Source of the DNA: Gudongella sp964575895
GTDB taxonomy: Bacteria; Bacillota; Clostridia; Tissierellales; Tissierellaceae
Assembly (NCBI GenBank): GCA_964575895.1
Contig: CAZNTE010000002.1
Coordinates: forward strand, 1 to 64,000
Length of the DNA stretch: 64,000 bases
Direction of reading: 5' to 3'
Positions within the stretch are counted from its first letter, which is position 1; the number at the start of each line of letters is the position of its first letter. This document shows positions 1 to 7,246 of this stretch, one piece after another. The notes under the pieces were generated by a model, which ran no database searches, was not told the origin of the DNA, and saw only the letters and a list, made by a program, of their open reading frames with translations. The position numbers were made by a program, and so were the translations under genes.

Positions 1-32
1 AAGCCTTTTCAACGGCTTCAGCGATTATTTTA

Positions 33-116
33 CTATGTAAGTGTCAAACTCCCGATTAGTTCTCTTTTAATGTAATTCAAAACTTCAGTTTGTTTTTTAG
101 TTAATTCTTCGTACAT
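33..116 (-). pseudogene. lexA: 5' fragment of lexA (SOS repressor), truncated
   Basis: The ATG at 116 opens a reading frame that starts like the LexA winged-helix domain (MYEELTKKQTEVLNYIKREL). After about 20 codons the similarity stops where the family motif GYPPSVREI is expected. The frame runs seven more unrelated codons to a TAG and ends at 33. A Shine-Dalgarno (GTGAGGTGATA) precedes the ATG, and a promoter with a LexA box lies upstream. Either an element inserted near positions 50-58, or the first ~55 bases are a contig-end artefact. The LexA N-terminus is recognised from family knowledge; the cause of the break is inference. Confidence 0.65.
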
Positions 117-151
117 ATTATCACCTCACTTATAAATTAACTTCTATGATT

Positions 152-191
152 ATTTTATCATATCTATAGAACAAAATCAAACAAAGGTTCG
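152..191 (-). promoter_or_regulatory. lexA promoter with LexA box
   Basis: On the minus strand a -35 TTGATT (180-175) and a -10 TAAAAT (157-152) are 17 bp apart and point at the lexA fragment. Just upstream, 178-191 reads CGAACCTTTGTTTG on the minus strand. This fits the Bacillota LexA operator CGAAC-N4-GTTCG with one mismatch, implying autoregulation. Confidence 0.6.
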
Positions 192-210
192 TTTTTTTGA
201 TTAAAAACTG

Positions 211-240
211 TTGACATAGAACGCATGTTTGATGTACAAT
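211..240 (+). promoter_or_regulatory. YneA-like gene promoter with LexA box in the spacer
   Basis: TTGACA (211-216) and TACAAT (235-240) are separated by 18 bp. The spacer contains AGAACGCATGTTTG (218-231), which matches the CGAAC-N4-GTTCG operator apart from its outer bases. A repressor bound there would block polymerase, so SOS control of the downstream gene is very likely. Confidence 0.7.
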
Positions 241-249
241 GTAATTAAT

Positions 250-263
250 CGAACAGATGTACA
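250..263 (+). promoter_or_regulatory. second LexA box before the YneA-like gene
   Basis: CGAACAGATGTACA has a perfect left half-site and a degenerate right half-site (GTACA for GTTCG). It lies just downstream of the -10, near the expected transcription start. It could add cooperative repression but is weaker than the box at 218-231. Confidence 0.5.
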
Positions 264-284
264 AATATGATAGAGAGGTGTCCC

Positions 285-602
285 ATGAAAACAAAGAGAT
301 ATGTGATTGTAAATAGCAGAAGATTTTTTACCTTTATTACACTTGTTATAACATTATTAGCACTTATTGTATTTACTATCATGAACTTACAAGGAGCATA
401 CTCAACAGCATATACAATTGAAACTGAGGACTATTGGGTTAAGCAAGGTGAAACACTATGGAGTATAGCACAGGAGTATTCACCAGATGGATATGATATA
501 AGAAAAATGATTTATGAAATAAAGGAAATAAATGAAATGGAGACTAGTATGATTTATTCCGGTGATAAAATCATGATTCCAATCATAGCAGATAATAACT
601 AA
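285..602 (+). CDS. YneA-like SOS cell-division suppressor with LysM domain
   Basis: This 105-residue protein has a basic N-terminus, one membrane helix at about residues 15-33, and a LysM domain at about 49-101 (WVKQGETLWSIAQEY near its start, SGDKIMIPI at its end). That is the layout of YneA, the LexA-controlled septation inhibitor encoded next to lexA in Bacillus and clostridia. The ATG at 285 is chosen because AGAGAGGTG lies 5-8 nt upstream; an upstream in-frame ATG at 267 has no ribosome site. LexA boxes in the promoter support damage induction. It probably sits in the membrane with LysM outside binding peptidoglycan. Similarity to YneA is by layout and context, so the exact role is inferred. 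Confidence 0.8.
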   Translation: MKTKRYVIVNSRRFFTFITLVITLLALIVFTIMNLQGAYSTAYTIETEDYWVKQGETLWSIAQEYSPDGYDIRKMIYEIKEINEMETSMIYSGDKIMIPIIADNN

Positions 603-630
603 ACCTAAGATTTCTCTTAGGTTTATATTT
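601..630 (+). terminator. terminator between convergent YneA-like gene and recombinase
   Basis: AACCTAAGA (602-610) and TCTTAGGTT (615-623) form a 9-bp stem with a 4-nt loop, followed by TATATTTTT on the plus strand. It starts at the stop codon of the upstream gene. It probably also serves the recombinase arriving from the other side. Confidence 0.75.
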
Positions 631-1596
631 TTAATCTTTAAGTTTTCTTTTGGAAAGGGGATTACTTTTAACGGCTTTTCTAAGCCTATCATCATCAAGA
701 TGAGTATAAATTTGAGTCGTAGAGACGGATTCATGACCTAATATCTCTTGTAATGCCCTTATATCAACATTCCCATACTTATACATTAAGGTGGCTGCAG
801 TATGTCTTAATTTATGAACAGAGTAGACCATAGGATCAAGTCCAGTCTTTTCCAAATATCTATCAATCATATGTTGAATGGCTCTATTACTCATTCTTTG
901 GCGCCTTTTACTTAAGAAAAGGGCTTTTTCTCCTGGAACTATAGGTCTAAATTTAAGGTATTGGTTAATAGCTTGTACGCATGCTTCATTAAGGAAGATG
1001 GTACGTTCTTTATTACCTTTACCAATAACAGTTAAATTATCATCACCATTTATCTTATCCAGATTGATGCTTGATAACTCACTAAGACGCAATCCACAAT
1101 TTAGGAACAACATTATAATAGCATAATCCCTTGAACGAAATAGATCATTGGGATTGAGTAGAACAGTATTTAGAAATTTCTCAGCTTGTTCAAGACTTAA
1201 GTATATGGGGTGTCTAGCATCTTGTTTTGGGAATTCTAAATTTAATGCAGGATTATTATCAATCAAGTTAACCTTAGAATGTAGGTACTTAAAAAATGAT
1301 CTAACTGAAGCAACTTTTCTAGAACGAGTAGTATTTGAATTCCCACGAGTTCTGTCAATATATGAAATATAAGCATGAAGATCTTGAATATTGACTTTCT
1401 TAATTAAATCAATTTCTATGTCATCAATTTCAATTTCATCAAAAATTATTTCTTTGGGAACAATTTTATATCTAATTTTTAAAAATCTAAGGAAAGTTCT
1501 TAAATCAAAATAATATTCTTTAACAGTGTTAGAGGAGGTTCCTTTTATAGTTTCCATATAATTTAGATAATCTTCCAAGAATAATGGTATTTTCAT
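631..1596 (-). CDS. tyrosine recombinase, XerC/XerD-like
   Basis: A 321-residue site-specific recombinase. The N-terminal SAM-like core-binding domain covers about residues 5-110 and the catalytic domain about 130-310. The active-site set is visible: Arg in GLRLSEL (~170), Lys in GKGNKER (~195), His/Arg in HKLRH (~261-264), His in LGHES (~288) and the Tyr nucleophile in TQIYTH (~297). Length fits Xer proteins (about 300). The ATG at 1596 lies 8 nt from GGAGG; a TTG at 1599 is the alternative. It sits beside lexA rather than between topA and codY, where Bacillus keeps codV/xerC. It probably resolves chromosome dimers, but an integrase of a lost element is not excluded. Its promoter overlaps a long palindrome. 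Confidence 0.85.
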   Translation of the reverse strand: MKIPLFLEDYLNYMETIKGTSSNTVKEYYFDLRTFLRFLKIRYKIVPKEIIFDEIEIDDIEIDLIKKVNIQDLHAYISYIDRTRGNSNTTRSRKVASVRSFFKYLHSKVNLIDNNPALNLEFPKQDARHPIYLSLEQAEKFLNTVLLNPNDLFRSRDYAIIMLFLNCGLRLSELSSINLDKINGDDNLTVIGKGNKERTIFLNEACVQAINQYLKFRPIVPGEKALFLSKRRQRMSNRAIQHMIDRYLEKTGLDPMVYSVHKLRHTAATLMYKYGNVDIRALQEILGHESVSTTQIYTHLDDDRLRKAVKSNPLSKRKLKD

Positions 1597-1615
1597 CAAA
1601 AATGCCTCCTTTTTT

Positions 1616-1659
1616 AATATTATTAGTCACAAAATAACTATTTTGTGACTAATAATATT
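1616..1659. repeat. 44-bp perfect palindrome at the recombinase promoter
   Basis: Two 21-base arms (1616-1636 and 1639-1659) are exact reverse complements around a 2-bp centre. The inner part reads AGTCACAAAATA and its complement. It overlaps the -10 box by 3 bp, covers the transcription start and ends just before the AAAAAAGGAGG ribosome site. It could be a repressor operator, a recombinase binding site or a 5' RNA hairpin. Confidence 0.9.
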
Positions 1660-1685
1660 ATATAATAAATACCGCTAATTTGCAA
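1657..1685 (-). promoter_or_regulatory. promoter of the tyrosine recombinase
   Basis: On the minus strand TTGCAA (1685-1680) and TATAAT (1662-1657) are exactly 17 bp apart, a strong sigma-A promoter. It directs transcription through the adjacent palindrome into the recombinase gene. Confidence 0.75.
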
Positions 1686-2064
1686 TATTTTTTTAACTTC
1701 TCTCTTAGCGATTTTTATTTTTGTTGCTGTTATTTTTTTAGATTTAGTTGATTGTAAAATAATCTTTTTCTGTTCTTGATTTTTTATATCTTTAATTTTT
1801 CGATTTAACTACCAGCACCTTTAAACTCTAAATTATTGGATCCTTTAAATTATATTACAGATTCATTTTCTAATTTTAAGTCAAGCTTTATCAAATCAGC
1901 CTATATGCTCATATTTCTATATATACCCTAAATATAGGACATGCTATCCTATGCCTTAAGTAAAAAACGTGTCTTAGAATCGATTCTGAGGCCTCGTTTT
2001 TTTTGGATATTTTTAGATTATTTGCAGAGTTAGTGTTATAGAGTTTATTTAAATATAAATGAAG
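1686..2064. other. gene-free A+T-rich region
   Basis: No reading frame with a credible ribosome site or family similarity was found on either strand. The stretch is T-rich on the plus strand. It holds a small inverted repeat (ATAGGA/TCCTAT, 1934-1952) and a terminator-like hairpin at 1966-2004. It separates the recombinase promoter from the aminotransferase terminator. Confidence 0.6.
1966..2004 (+). terminator. terminator-like hairpin with no plus-strand gene before it
   Basis: An imperfect stem (AACG pairing with CGTT, and AGA with TCT around ATCGAT) is followed by eight T residues at 1997-2004 on the plus strand. The other strand has a six-T run (1967-1962), so it may be a back-up terminator for the aminotransferase. 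Confidence 0.45.
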
Positions 2065-2101
2065 AAAATGGTATACATAATTATATTATGTATACCATTT
2101 T
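2065..2101 (-). terminator. hairpin terminator after the aminotransferase
   Basis: Two 17-base arms (2065-2081 and 2085-2101) are exact complements with a 3-nt loop, 10 bp beyond the stop codon. The arms are A/T-rich and end in TTTT on the minus strand. Confidence 0.75.
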
Positions 2102-2110
2102 GATAACTAG

Positions 2111-3307
2111 CTATTTTGATCCTAAAAGTTGTTTAATTCGATTTAAACCTTCAACAATATTTTCCATAGATGTTGCATATGATAACCTTACATATTTATC
2201 ATCACCAAAAGCTAATCCGGGGACAACTGCAACTTTACATTTATCTAATAAGAGATTAGCAAAGTCAACTGAAGAATTAATCATGACTCCCTCAATTTCT
2301 CTTCCATATAATTGTGAAGAATTTAACATAATATAGAATGCACCCTTTGGAACAAGGCAACTAATATCTTTAGTAGAATTTATCATATCAGCCATAACAA
2401 TTCTTCTTTTATCGAATTCTTTTTTCATCATATCTATACTATCTTGTGGTCCTGATAATCCTTCAACGCTAGCGTACTGAGCAAGTGAAGATGGATTTGA
2501 TGTTGTATGACTTTGAATATTGCTCATAACTTTAATTATTCTTTCATCTGCTGCCGTATATCCAATTCTCCAACCTGTCATTGCATATGCTTTTGACATA
2601 CCATTAACTAATATTGTCAATTTCTTAATATCATCATTTAGCTGTGCAATGCTAATGTGTTCTTCACCATCGTAAATTAATTTTTCATATAATTCATCAG
2701 ATATTACAAATATGTTATTCTTAACTGCCCAGTCTGCTATATCTTCAAGTTCAGCCTTGGAATAAACTGCTCCTGTTGGATTACTTGGGCTATTTAATAT
2801 AATTGCTTTTGTTTTATCAGTTTTAACTGATTCTAGATCCTTTGATGAAAATTTAAATTCATTTTCTTCTTTAGTTTCTAATAATACTGGAATACCACCA
2901 GCTATCATAACTAATTCTGGATAACTTACCCAATAAGGTATGCTGAAAATAACTTCATCACCAGGGTTTAGTATCGCCATTAGTGCATTGTAAAGAGAAT
3001 GCTTTCCTCCATTTGATACTATGATTTCAGAAGGTTTATAATCCAATCCATTTTCATCTTTGAATTTTTTACATATTGCCTTCTTTAATTCTGGAGTTCC
3101 TGAAGCCGCTGTATATTTAGTAACTCCGTTAACTATGGCATCAATACCAGCCTTTTGAATGTTTTCAGGTGTATTAAAATCTGGCTCACCTACACTAAAA
3201 CTTATTACACTTTCTCCCGCTGCTTTTAAAGCATTAGCTTTAGCTGTTATTTCTAATGTTACTGAAGGTTCAATAGACAAACCCTTTTTTGATAATACAA
3301 ATTCCAT
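2111..3307 (-). CDS. class I PLP-dependent aminotransferase (aspartate aminotransferase-like)
   Basis: A 398-residue fold-type I aminotransferase that moves an amino group between amino and keto acids, probably aspartate/2-oxoglutarate. Visible are the N-terminal GEPDFNTP motif, the cofactor Asn in SPSNPTG (~176), Asp in ISDELY (~204), the Schiff-base Lys in NGMSKAYAMTGWR (Lys ~239) and a C-terminal VRLSYATS. Length is typical for the AspC/AAT-I gamma group. A GGGGG ribosome site precedes the ATG. It ends at a strong hairpin and follows the PadR gene by 27 bp, so they may share a transcript. Substrate range cannot be read from the sequence. Confidence 0.88.
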   Translation of the reverse strand: MEFVLSKKGLSIEPSVTLEITAKANALKAAGESVISFSVGEPDFNTPENIQKAGIDAIVNGVTKYTAASGTPELKKAICKKFKDENGLDYKPSEIIVSNGGKHSLYNALMAILNPGDEVIFSIPYWVSYPELVMIAGGIPVLLETKEENEFKFSSKDLESVKTDKTKAIILNSPSNPTGAVYSKAELEDIADWAVKNNIFVISDELYEKLIYDGEEHISIAQLNDDIKKLTILVNGMSKAYAMTGWRIGYTAADERIIKVMSNIQSHTTSNPSSLAQYASVEGLSGPQDSIDMMKKEFDKRRIVMADMINSTKDISCLVPKGAFYIMLNSSQLYGREIEGVMINSSVDFANLLLDKCKVAVVPGLAFGDDKYVRLSYATSMENIVEGLNRIKQLLGSK

Positions 3308-3334
3308 TTTTATCCCCCTTTTAATGTTAGTATG

Positions 3335-3712
3335 TTAACTATTTATCCCATATATATCTTTTAAAACATTCTTAACAATATAAAGTGAATCATCAAAGGC
3401 TGATTTATTCATATTCTTAATTGTTTTATAATGGTCCTTACCTTTATCAGTAATTTTATAAATCCTGATTGTTCTTTTGGTAGGTTCTTCCCACTCTCCT
3501 GTAATGTATCCTTCCTCCTCTAGTTGATTAAGCAGAGGATATATCATTCCTGGACTAGGGCTCCATTTTCCATTTAATCGTCTTGTTATTTCGTGTTTAA
3601 GTCTGTTACCATAGTAGTTTTTTTCATTTAATAAATGAAGTATATATAGTTTAACAAATGAAGTTGTACTTATAGTTGTTGGAAATTGTCTTTGTCGTTC
3701 ACCTTTCAACAT
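3335..3712 (-). CDS. PadR-family transcriptional regulator
   Basis: A 125-residue winged-helix protein with the PadR core: LYILHLLNEKNYYGNRL followed by SPGMIYPLLNQLEEEGYI, where the recognition helix and wing lie (about residues 25-80). A short C-terminal helix would mediate dimerisation. PadR proteins usually repress small-molecule response genes. Its target is not visible. It overlaps the upstream PHP gene by 14 nt and precedes the aminotransferase, so it may control that unit. Confidence 0.85.
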   Translation of the reverse strand: MLKGERQRQFPTTISTTSFVKLYILHLLNEKNYYGNRLKHEITRRLNGKWSPSPGMIYPLLNQLEEEGYITGEWEEPTKRTIRIYKITDKGKDHYKTIKNMNKSAFDDSLYIVKNVLKDIYGINS

Positions 3713-4526
3713 TTTGAATCAACTCCTTAAATATAGCACATTCTTCTAAATTTATAAACCTACTACCTAATATATCTTCATCACCATGAAAATCTGATCC
3801 ACCAGTAATTATTAGATTATTTTCTATTGCGAACTTAATAAAGTATTTTTCATCCTCTTTTGTATGTTTTGTATGATAACACTCTATCCCCATTATACCC
3901 TGTTTAACACAAAATGTCATTATATCCTTATTACTTAAAAGTCCCGGATGAGCTAGAACTGATATACCATCTACACTATGGATAAGATCGATTGTATCCT
4001 TTATAGATAATTGGTGCCTTTTAACATATGCAGGTTTTCCAACATCCAAATACTTATCAAAAGCTTCTTTTATTGATTTGACATAACCTTCTGATACTAA
4101 TTTTCTAGCAATTAAGGCTCTTCCAATAAATCCAGATGCCTCAGCTTCTGAGAGTATACTGTCCATGTTTAGTTTTATCCCTAGATCATTTAACTTTTTA
4201 ATAATTTCTATACCTCTTTTCCACCTTGATGTTTTTAACTTATCAAGCTCATTTAAAAGTTCTGTGTTATTGTAGTCAATAAAATAACCCAATATATGAA
4301 CTTCTTCCTGGTCATAAAAACATCCTAATTCAATTCCAGCAATTATATTGAAATTCATAATTGCTTTTGATGTATTAATAGCATCATCTAAAGAATCAAT
4401 TGAATCATGATCGGTAATTGCTATACCTGATAATTTCTTTGAAACAGCAAGATTTATAAGTTCATCAGGACTTAATAAACCATCTGAGCTAAGAGTATGT
4501 GTGTGTAGGTCATACTTTAAAATAAT
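3699..4526 (-). CDS. PHP-domain phosphoesterase (YciV/RNase AM-like), non-canonical start
   Basis: The reading frame carries an intact PHP domain: DLHTHTLSSDG near the N-terminus, AITDHDS, VLAHPG, IECYHTKHT and ITGGSDFHG, all expected metal ligands. The first in-frame ATG (4358) lies far inside the domain and would remove the first metal-binding motifs. The frame stays open upstream to a GGGAGGTG ribosome site at about 4530-4536, but no ATG, GTG or TTG exists there. The best start is an ATT at 4526 or 4523. The family includes 5'-3' exoribonucleases and 3',5'-nucleotide phosphatases, so the substrate is uncertain. A terminator separates it from rny. Confidence 0.78.
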   Translation of the reverse strand: MILKYDLHTHTLSSDGLLSPDELINLAVSKKLSGIAITDHDSIDSLDDAINTSKAIMNFNIIAGIELGCFYDQEEVHILGYFIDYNNTELLNELDKLKTSRWKRGIEIIKKLNDLGIKLNMDSILSEAEASGFIGRALIARKLVSEGYVKSIKEAFDKYLDVGKPAYVKRHQLSIKDTIDLIHSVDGISVLAHPGLLSNKDIMTFCVKQGIMGIECYHTKHTKEDEKYFIKFAIENNLIITGGSDFHGDEDILGSRFINLEECAIFKELIQNVER

Positions 4527-4544
4527 ATCACCTCCCTTATATAA

Positions 4545-4572
4545 AAAGACCCGCCACTTTAGGCAGGTCTTT
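4545..4572 (-). terminator. rny terminator
   Basis: On the minus strand AAAGACCTGCC and GGCGGGTCTTT pair around a 6-nt loop, with one internal mismatch, followed by TTTTTAT. It begins a few bases past the rny stop codon. Confidence 0.85.
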
Positions 4573-4576
4573 ATTG

Positions 4577-6124
4577 CTATTTTGCGTATTCTATTGCTCT
4601 TGTTTCTCTAATTACATTTACTTTAATCTGACCAGGATAATCAAGCTCTGATTCAATCTTCTTAACAATATCTCTAGCTGTATGAATTATTTGAGCTTCA
4701 CTTATATCTTCTGGTTTAACCATAATTCTAATTTCTCTACCAGCTTGAATAGCAAAGGATCTTTCAACTCCTTCAAAAGAGTTTGCTATCTCTTCTAGTT
4801 TTTCTAATCTCTTAATATAATTTTCTAATGTTTCTCTTCTAGCTCCTGGTCTTGCAGCTGAAATCGCATCTGCTGCCTGAATTAATACAGCCTCTACAGT
4901 TTCAGGTTCAACATCACCATGATGGGCTTCCATAGCATGAAGAACTTCTTTTGTCTCTTTATATCTTCTAGCTATATCAACACCAATGTCAACATGTGGG
5001 CCTTCAATTTCGTGATCGACTGCTTTTCCTAGATCATGAAGTAATCCAGCTCTTCTGGATACTTTAATGTCAGCACCTAGTTCAGTTGCCATTACTCCTG
5101 CAAGATGAGATACTTCAACAGCATGCTTAAGAACATTCTGACCATAACTAGTTCTATACTTCAATCTACCTAATAGTCTAATTATCTCTGGATGTAATCC
5201 ATGAACTCCTGCATCAAATGCAGCCTGTTCTCCAGCTTCTCTAATTGTATTCTCAACCTCTTTTTTAGCTTTTTCAACCATTTCTTCGATTCTAGCAGGA
5301 TGTATTCTTCCATCTACTATTAATTTTTCAAGAGCAATTCTTGCTACTTCTCTTCTTATAGGATCAAATCCAGATAATACCACAGCTTCTGGTGTATCAT
5401 CGATAATCAAGTCAATACCAGTTAATGTTTCTAAAGTTCTGATATTTCTTCCTTCTCTTCCGATTATTCTACCCTTCATTTCATCATTTGGCAGTGCAAC
5501 TACAGTTACTGTAGTTTCTGCCACGTGATCAGCAGCTACCCTTTGTATAGTAGTTGAGATGATTTCCCTAGCTTTTTTATCAGCTTCTTCTTTAGCTTTT
5601 GCTTCCATTTCTTTAATCATCATTGCTGATTCATACATGATTTCTTTTCTTGTTTCATTTAAAAGCAACTCTTTTGCTTCATCTGAAGATAGGCCTGAAA
5701 GTTTTTCAAGCTCTAAAGTCTGCTTATGATACAGTTGATCAATAGCTTCTTCTTTCTCTTCTAGAGTTTTTTGTTTTCTCGAAATTTGTTCTTCTTTCTT
5801 TTCGATAGATTCACTTCTTCTATCAATAGATTCCTCTTTGTTTACTAATCTTCGTTCCATTTTTTGAATTTCATTTCTTCTTTCACGAACTTCGCGCTCT
5901 AAATCACCACGTGATTTATGAATTTCTTCTTTGGCTTCTAATAAAAGCTCCTTTTTACGAGCTTCACCATCTTTTACAGCTTCTTCAGTGATTTTTTTCG
6001 CTAACTCTTCAGCGTTTTTTATTTTTCCTTCGCCTATATATCTTCTAATAAAATACCCAGCGATTACTCCAATAATTAAGCCTGGAATTGCGTAAATTAA
6101 AATTTCAATAGGAAACACCTCCAT
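4577..6124 (-). CDS. rny: ribonuclease Y
   Basis: A 515-residue membrane-anchored endoribonuclease that starts mRNA decay in Bacillota. It has an N-terminal membrane helix (about 5-25), a long charged coiled coil (about 30-200), a KH domain (GRIIGREGRNIRTLE) and an HD domain with the metal site LLHDLGKAVD and MEAHHGDVEPE. Length matches the family (510-520). In many clostridia rny follows recA directly, with spoVS after it. Here a four-gene Mre11/Rad50-like locus lies between recA and rny, and spoVS is absent. Confidence 0.97.
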   Translation of the reverse strand: MEVFPIEILIYAIPGLIIGVIAGYFIRRYIGEGKIKNAEELAKKITEEAVKDGEARKKELLLEAKEEIHKSRGDLEREVRERRNEIQKMERRLVNKEESIDRRSESIEKKEEQISRKQKTLEEKEEAIDQLYHKQTLELEKLSGLSSDEAKELLLNETRKEIMYESAMMIKEMEAKAKEEADKKAREIISTTIQRVAADHVAETTVTVVALPNDEMKGRIIGREGRNIRTLETLTGIDLIIDDTPEAVVLSGFDPIRREVARIALEKLIVDGRIHPARIEEMVEKAKKEVENTIREAGEQAAFDAGVHGLHPEIIRLLGRLKYRTSYGQNVLKHAVEVSHLAGVMATELGADIKVSRRAGLLHDLGKAVDHEIEGPHVDIGVDIARRYKETKEVLHAMEAHHGDVEPETVEAVLIQAADAISAARPGARRETLENYIKRLEKLEEIANSFEGVERSFAIQAGREIRIMVKPEDISEAQIIHTARDIVKKIESELDYPGQIKVNVIRETRAIEYAK

Positions 6125-6335
6125 CGTATTAAATTTTCAAGTTCCATATCATCATTATACTTTAATTAACATGGATAATACTAATTGTATTATCATTCAT
6201 TCGAAAATATACACATAAATAATTGCGTATTATAATGAATAAATATCCCTTTTGGACTAGAATATGTTTGTATATTATTCTATGGGTACATACAACTTAA
6301 TTTTATTACTTTTGTTGTTTCCTGTCAAGTTGTTA

Positions 6336-6989
6336 TCAACTATTTACAGGACTTACCTTGCTTGTTGTTCCAGAAATATCAACCCTATATGCGTTGTTTG
6401 ACAATGCTGCTAAATGAGCATTATGAGTTACCATAATTATTTGCCTGTTAAACATCTCGGAAGTTTGTTTTAGGAAGTCTCCTACATTATATATATAGTC
6501 TTCACTTACATGTTTTGCTGGCTCATCAAGTATAAGAGGTCCTTGTATTGGTGGCTTATGAGTTTGTAAGAAAGAAATTCTTAGGGCTAATGACACTATA
6601 TCAACCACTCCCCCACCTCTTGATTGTTCAGGCTTAGTTTTTAAATAAAAATCAGGAGTATCGTTAATAACATAGAATTCTGCATTTGATTTATTTCTTA
6701 ACTCTTCCAATTCAATTAAAAACTCAATATTAGACTCAAAAATATACTGTAAACACTTGGTCACCAAACTTTCTATCTGATCTTTTGCTTGTTTACGAGC
6801 AAATTCAGATGTCAGTTGAAACAGTACCATTACTTGTTCTAATGTATTATAATAATCACTCATTGTAACCAGTTCATCTTCTGATAATTTTAGCTGATCA
6901 GTTAGCTGATTTTTTTTGCCTTGTTGAATATTTATATAATCTCTTAATTTGAATATATTAGTTTCCAGATCTTGGTACTCATAAGACAT
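6336..6989 (-). CDS. C-terminal half of a split Rad50/SbcC-like ATPase
   Basis: This 217-residue protein has the C-terminal ABC-ATPase motifs of the SMC/Rad50 class but no Walker A. It has a helical coiled-coil start (about 1-75), a degenerate signature motif QSRGGGVVDIVSLALRI (122-138), Walker B PLILDEP (151-157) with a D-loop region after it, and an H-loop MVTHN (186-190). It would need the Walker A half encoded at 7247-8695 to make a nucleotide site. It closes a tight cluster with gaps of 7, 4 and 12 bp. Motif assignment is direct; partnership with the neighbours is inferred. An independent RecF/OLD-type role is less likely given the missing P-loop. Confidence 0.78.
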   Translation of the reverse strand: MSYEYQDLETNIFKLRDYINIQQGKKNQLTDQLKLSEDELVTMSDYYNTLEQVMVLFQLTSEFARKQAKDQIESLVTKCLQYIFESNIEFLIELEELRNKSNAEFYVINDTPDFYLKTKPEQSRGGGVVDIVSLALRISFLQTHKPPIQGPLILDEPAKHVSEDYIYNVGDFLKQTSEMFNRQIIMVTHNAHLAALSNNAYRVDISGTTSKVSPVNS

Positions 6990-6996
6990 AATATCC

Positions 6997-7242
6997 CTAC
7001 TTTCCTAATATATCTTTTGGCAAAAGACCGTTAGCTTCATTGATAAGTTCCTCGATTTCTTTTTTCAACTTATCAATTTCCTCATCCAAGTTTTCAGGCT
7101 TAATTCCAAGTCCATCTAACTCTTTAATGATTTCTTCTTCTGAGTTTTTTAATTGTTCAAGTCTAGCTTCAGCTTTGTACTTCATACCTTTTGCTTGATC
7201 TAAAAGTTCTTTTAACTGAGATAATTCTTTTTCGTAATCCAT
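6997..7242 (-). CDS. small coiled-coil protein of the split Rad50 locus
   Basis: An 81-residue, highly charged protein made almost wholly of heptad-like helix (EKELSQLKELLDQAKG, then EEIDKLKKEIEELINEA), with a turn near GIKPEN. It has no cysteine pair, membrane segment or catalytic motif. Its GGAGG ribosome site lies within the last codons of the upstream gene and it starts 4 bp after that gene ends, so the two are translationally linked. I do not recognise a family. It may supply part of the returning Rad50 arm or bridge the two ATPase halves, which is inference from position only. Confidence 0.7.
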   Translation of the reverse strand: MDYEKELSQLKELLDQAKGMKYKAEARLEQLKNSEEEIIKELDGLGIKPENLDEEIDKLKKEIEELINEANGLLPKDILGK

Positions 7243-7246
7243 AAAA

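Noticed and set aside
1..60. named insertion sequence end
   Set aside because: The sequence near GGGAGTTTGACACTT resembles a terminal repeat, but no transposase or target duplication is in the window, so no family can be assigned.
1616..1659. dif site for Xer recombination
   Set aside because: A dif site has two roughly 11-bp arms with a 6-8 bp centre and is not a perfect 44-bp palindrome; no dif consensus is seen.
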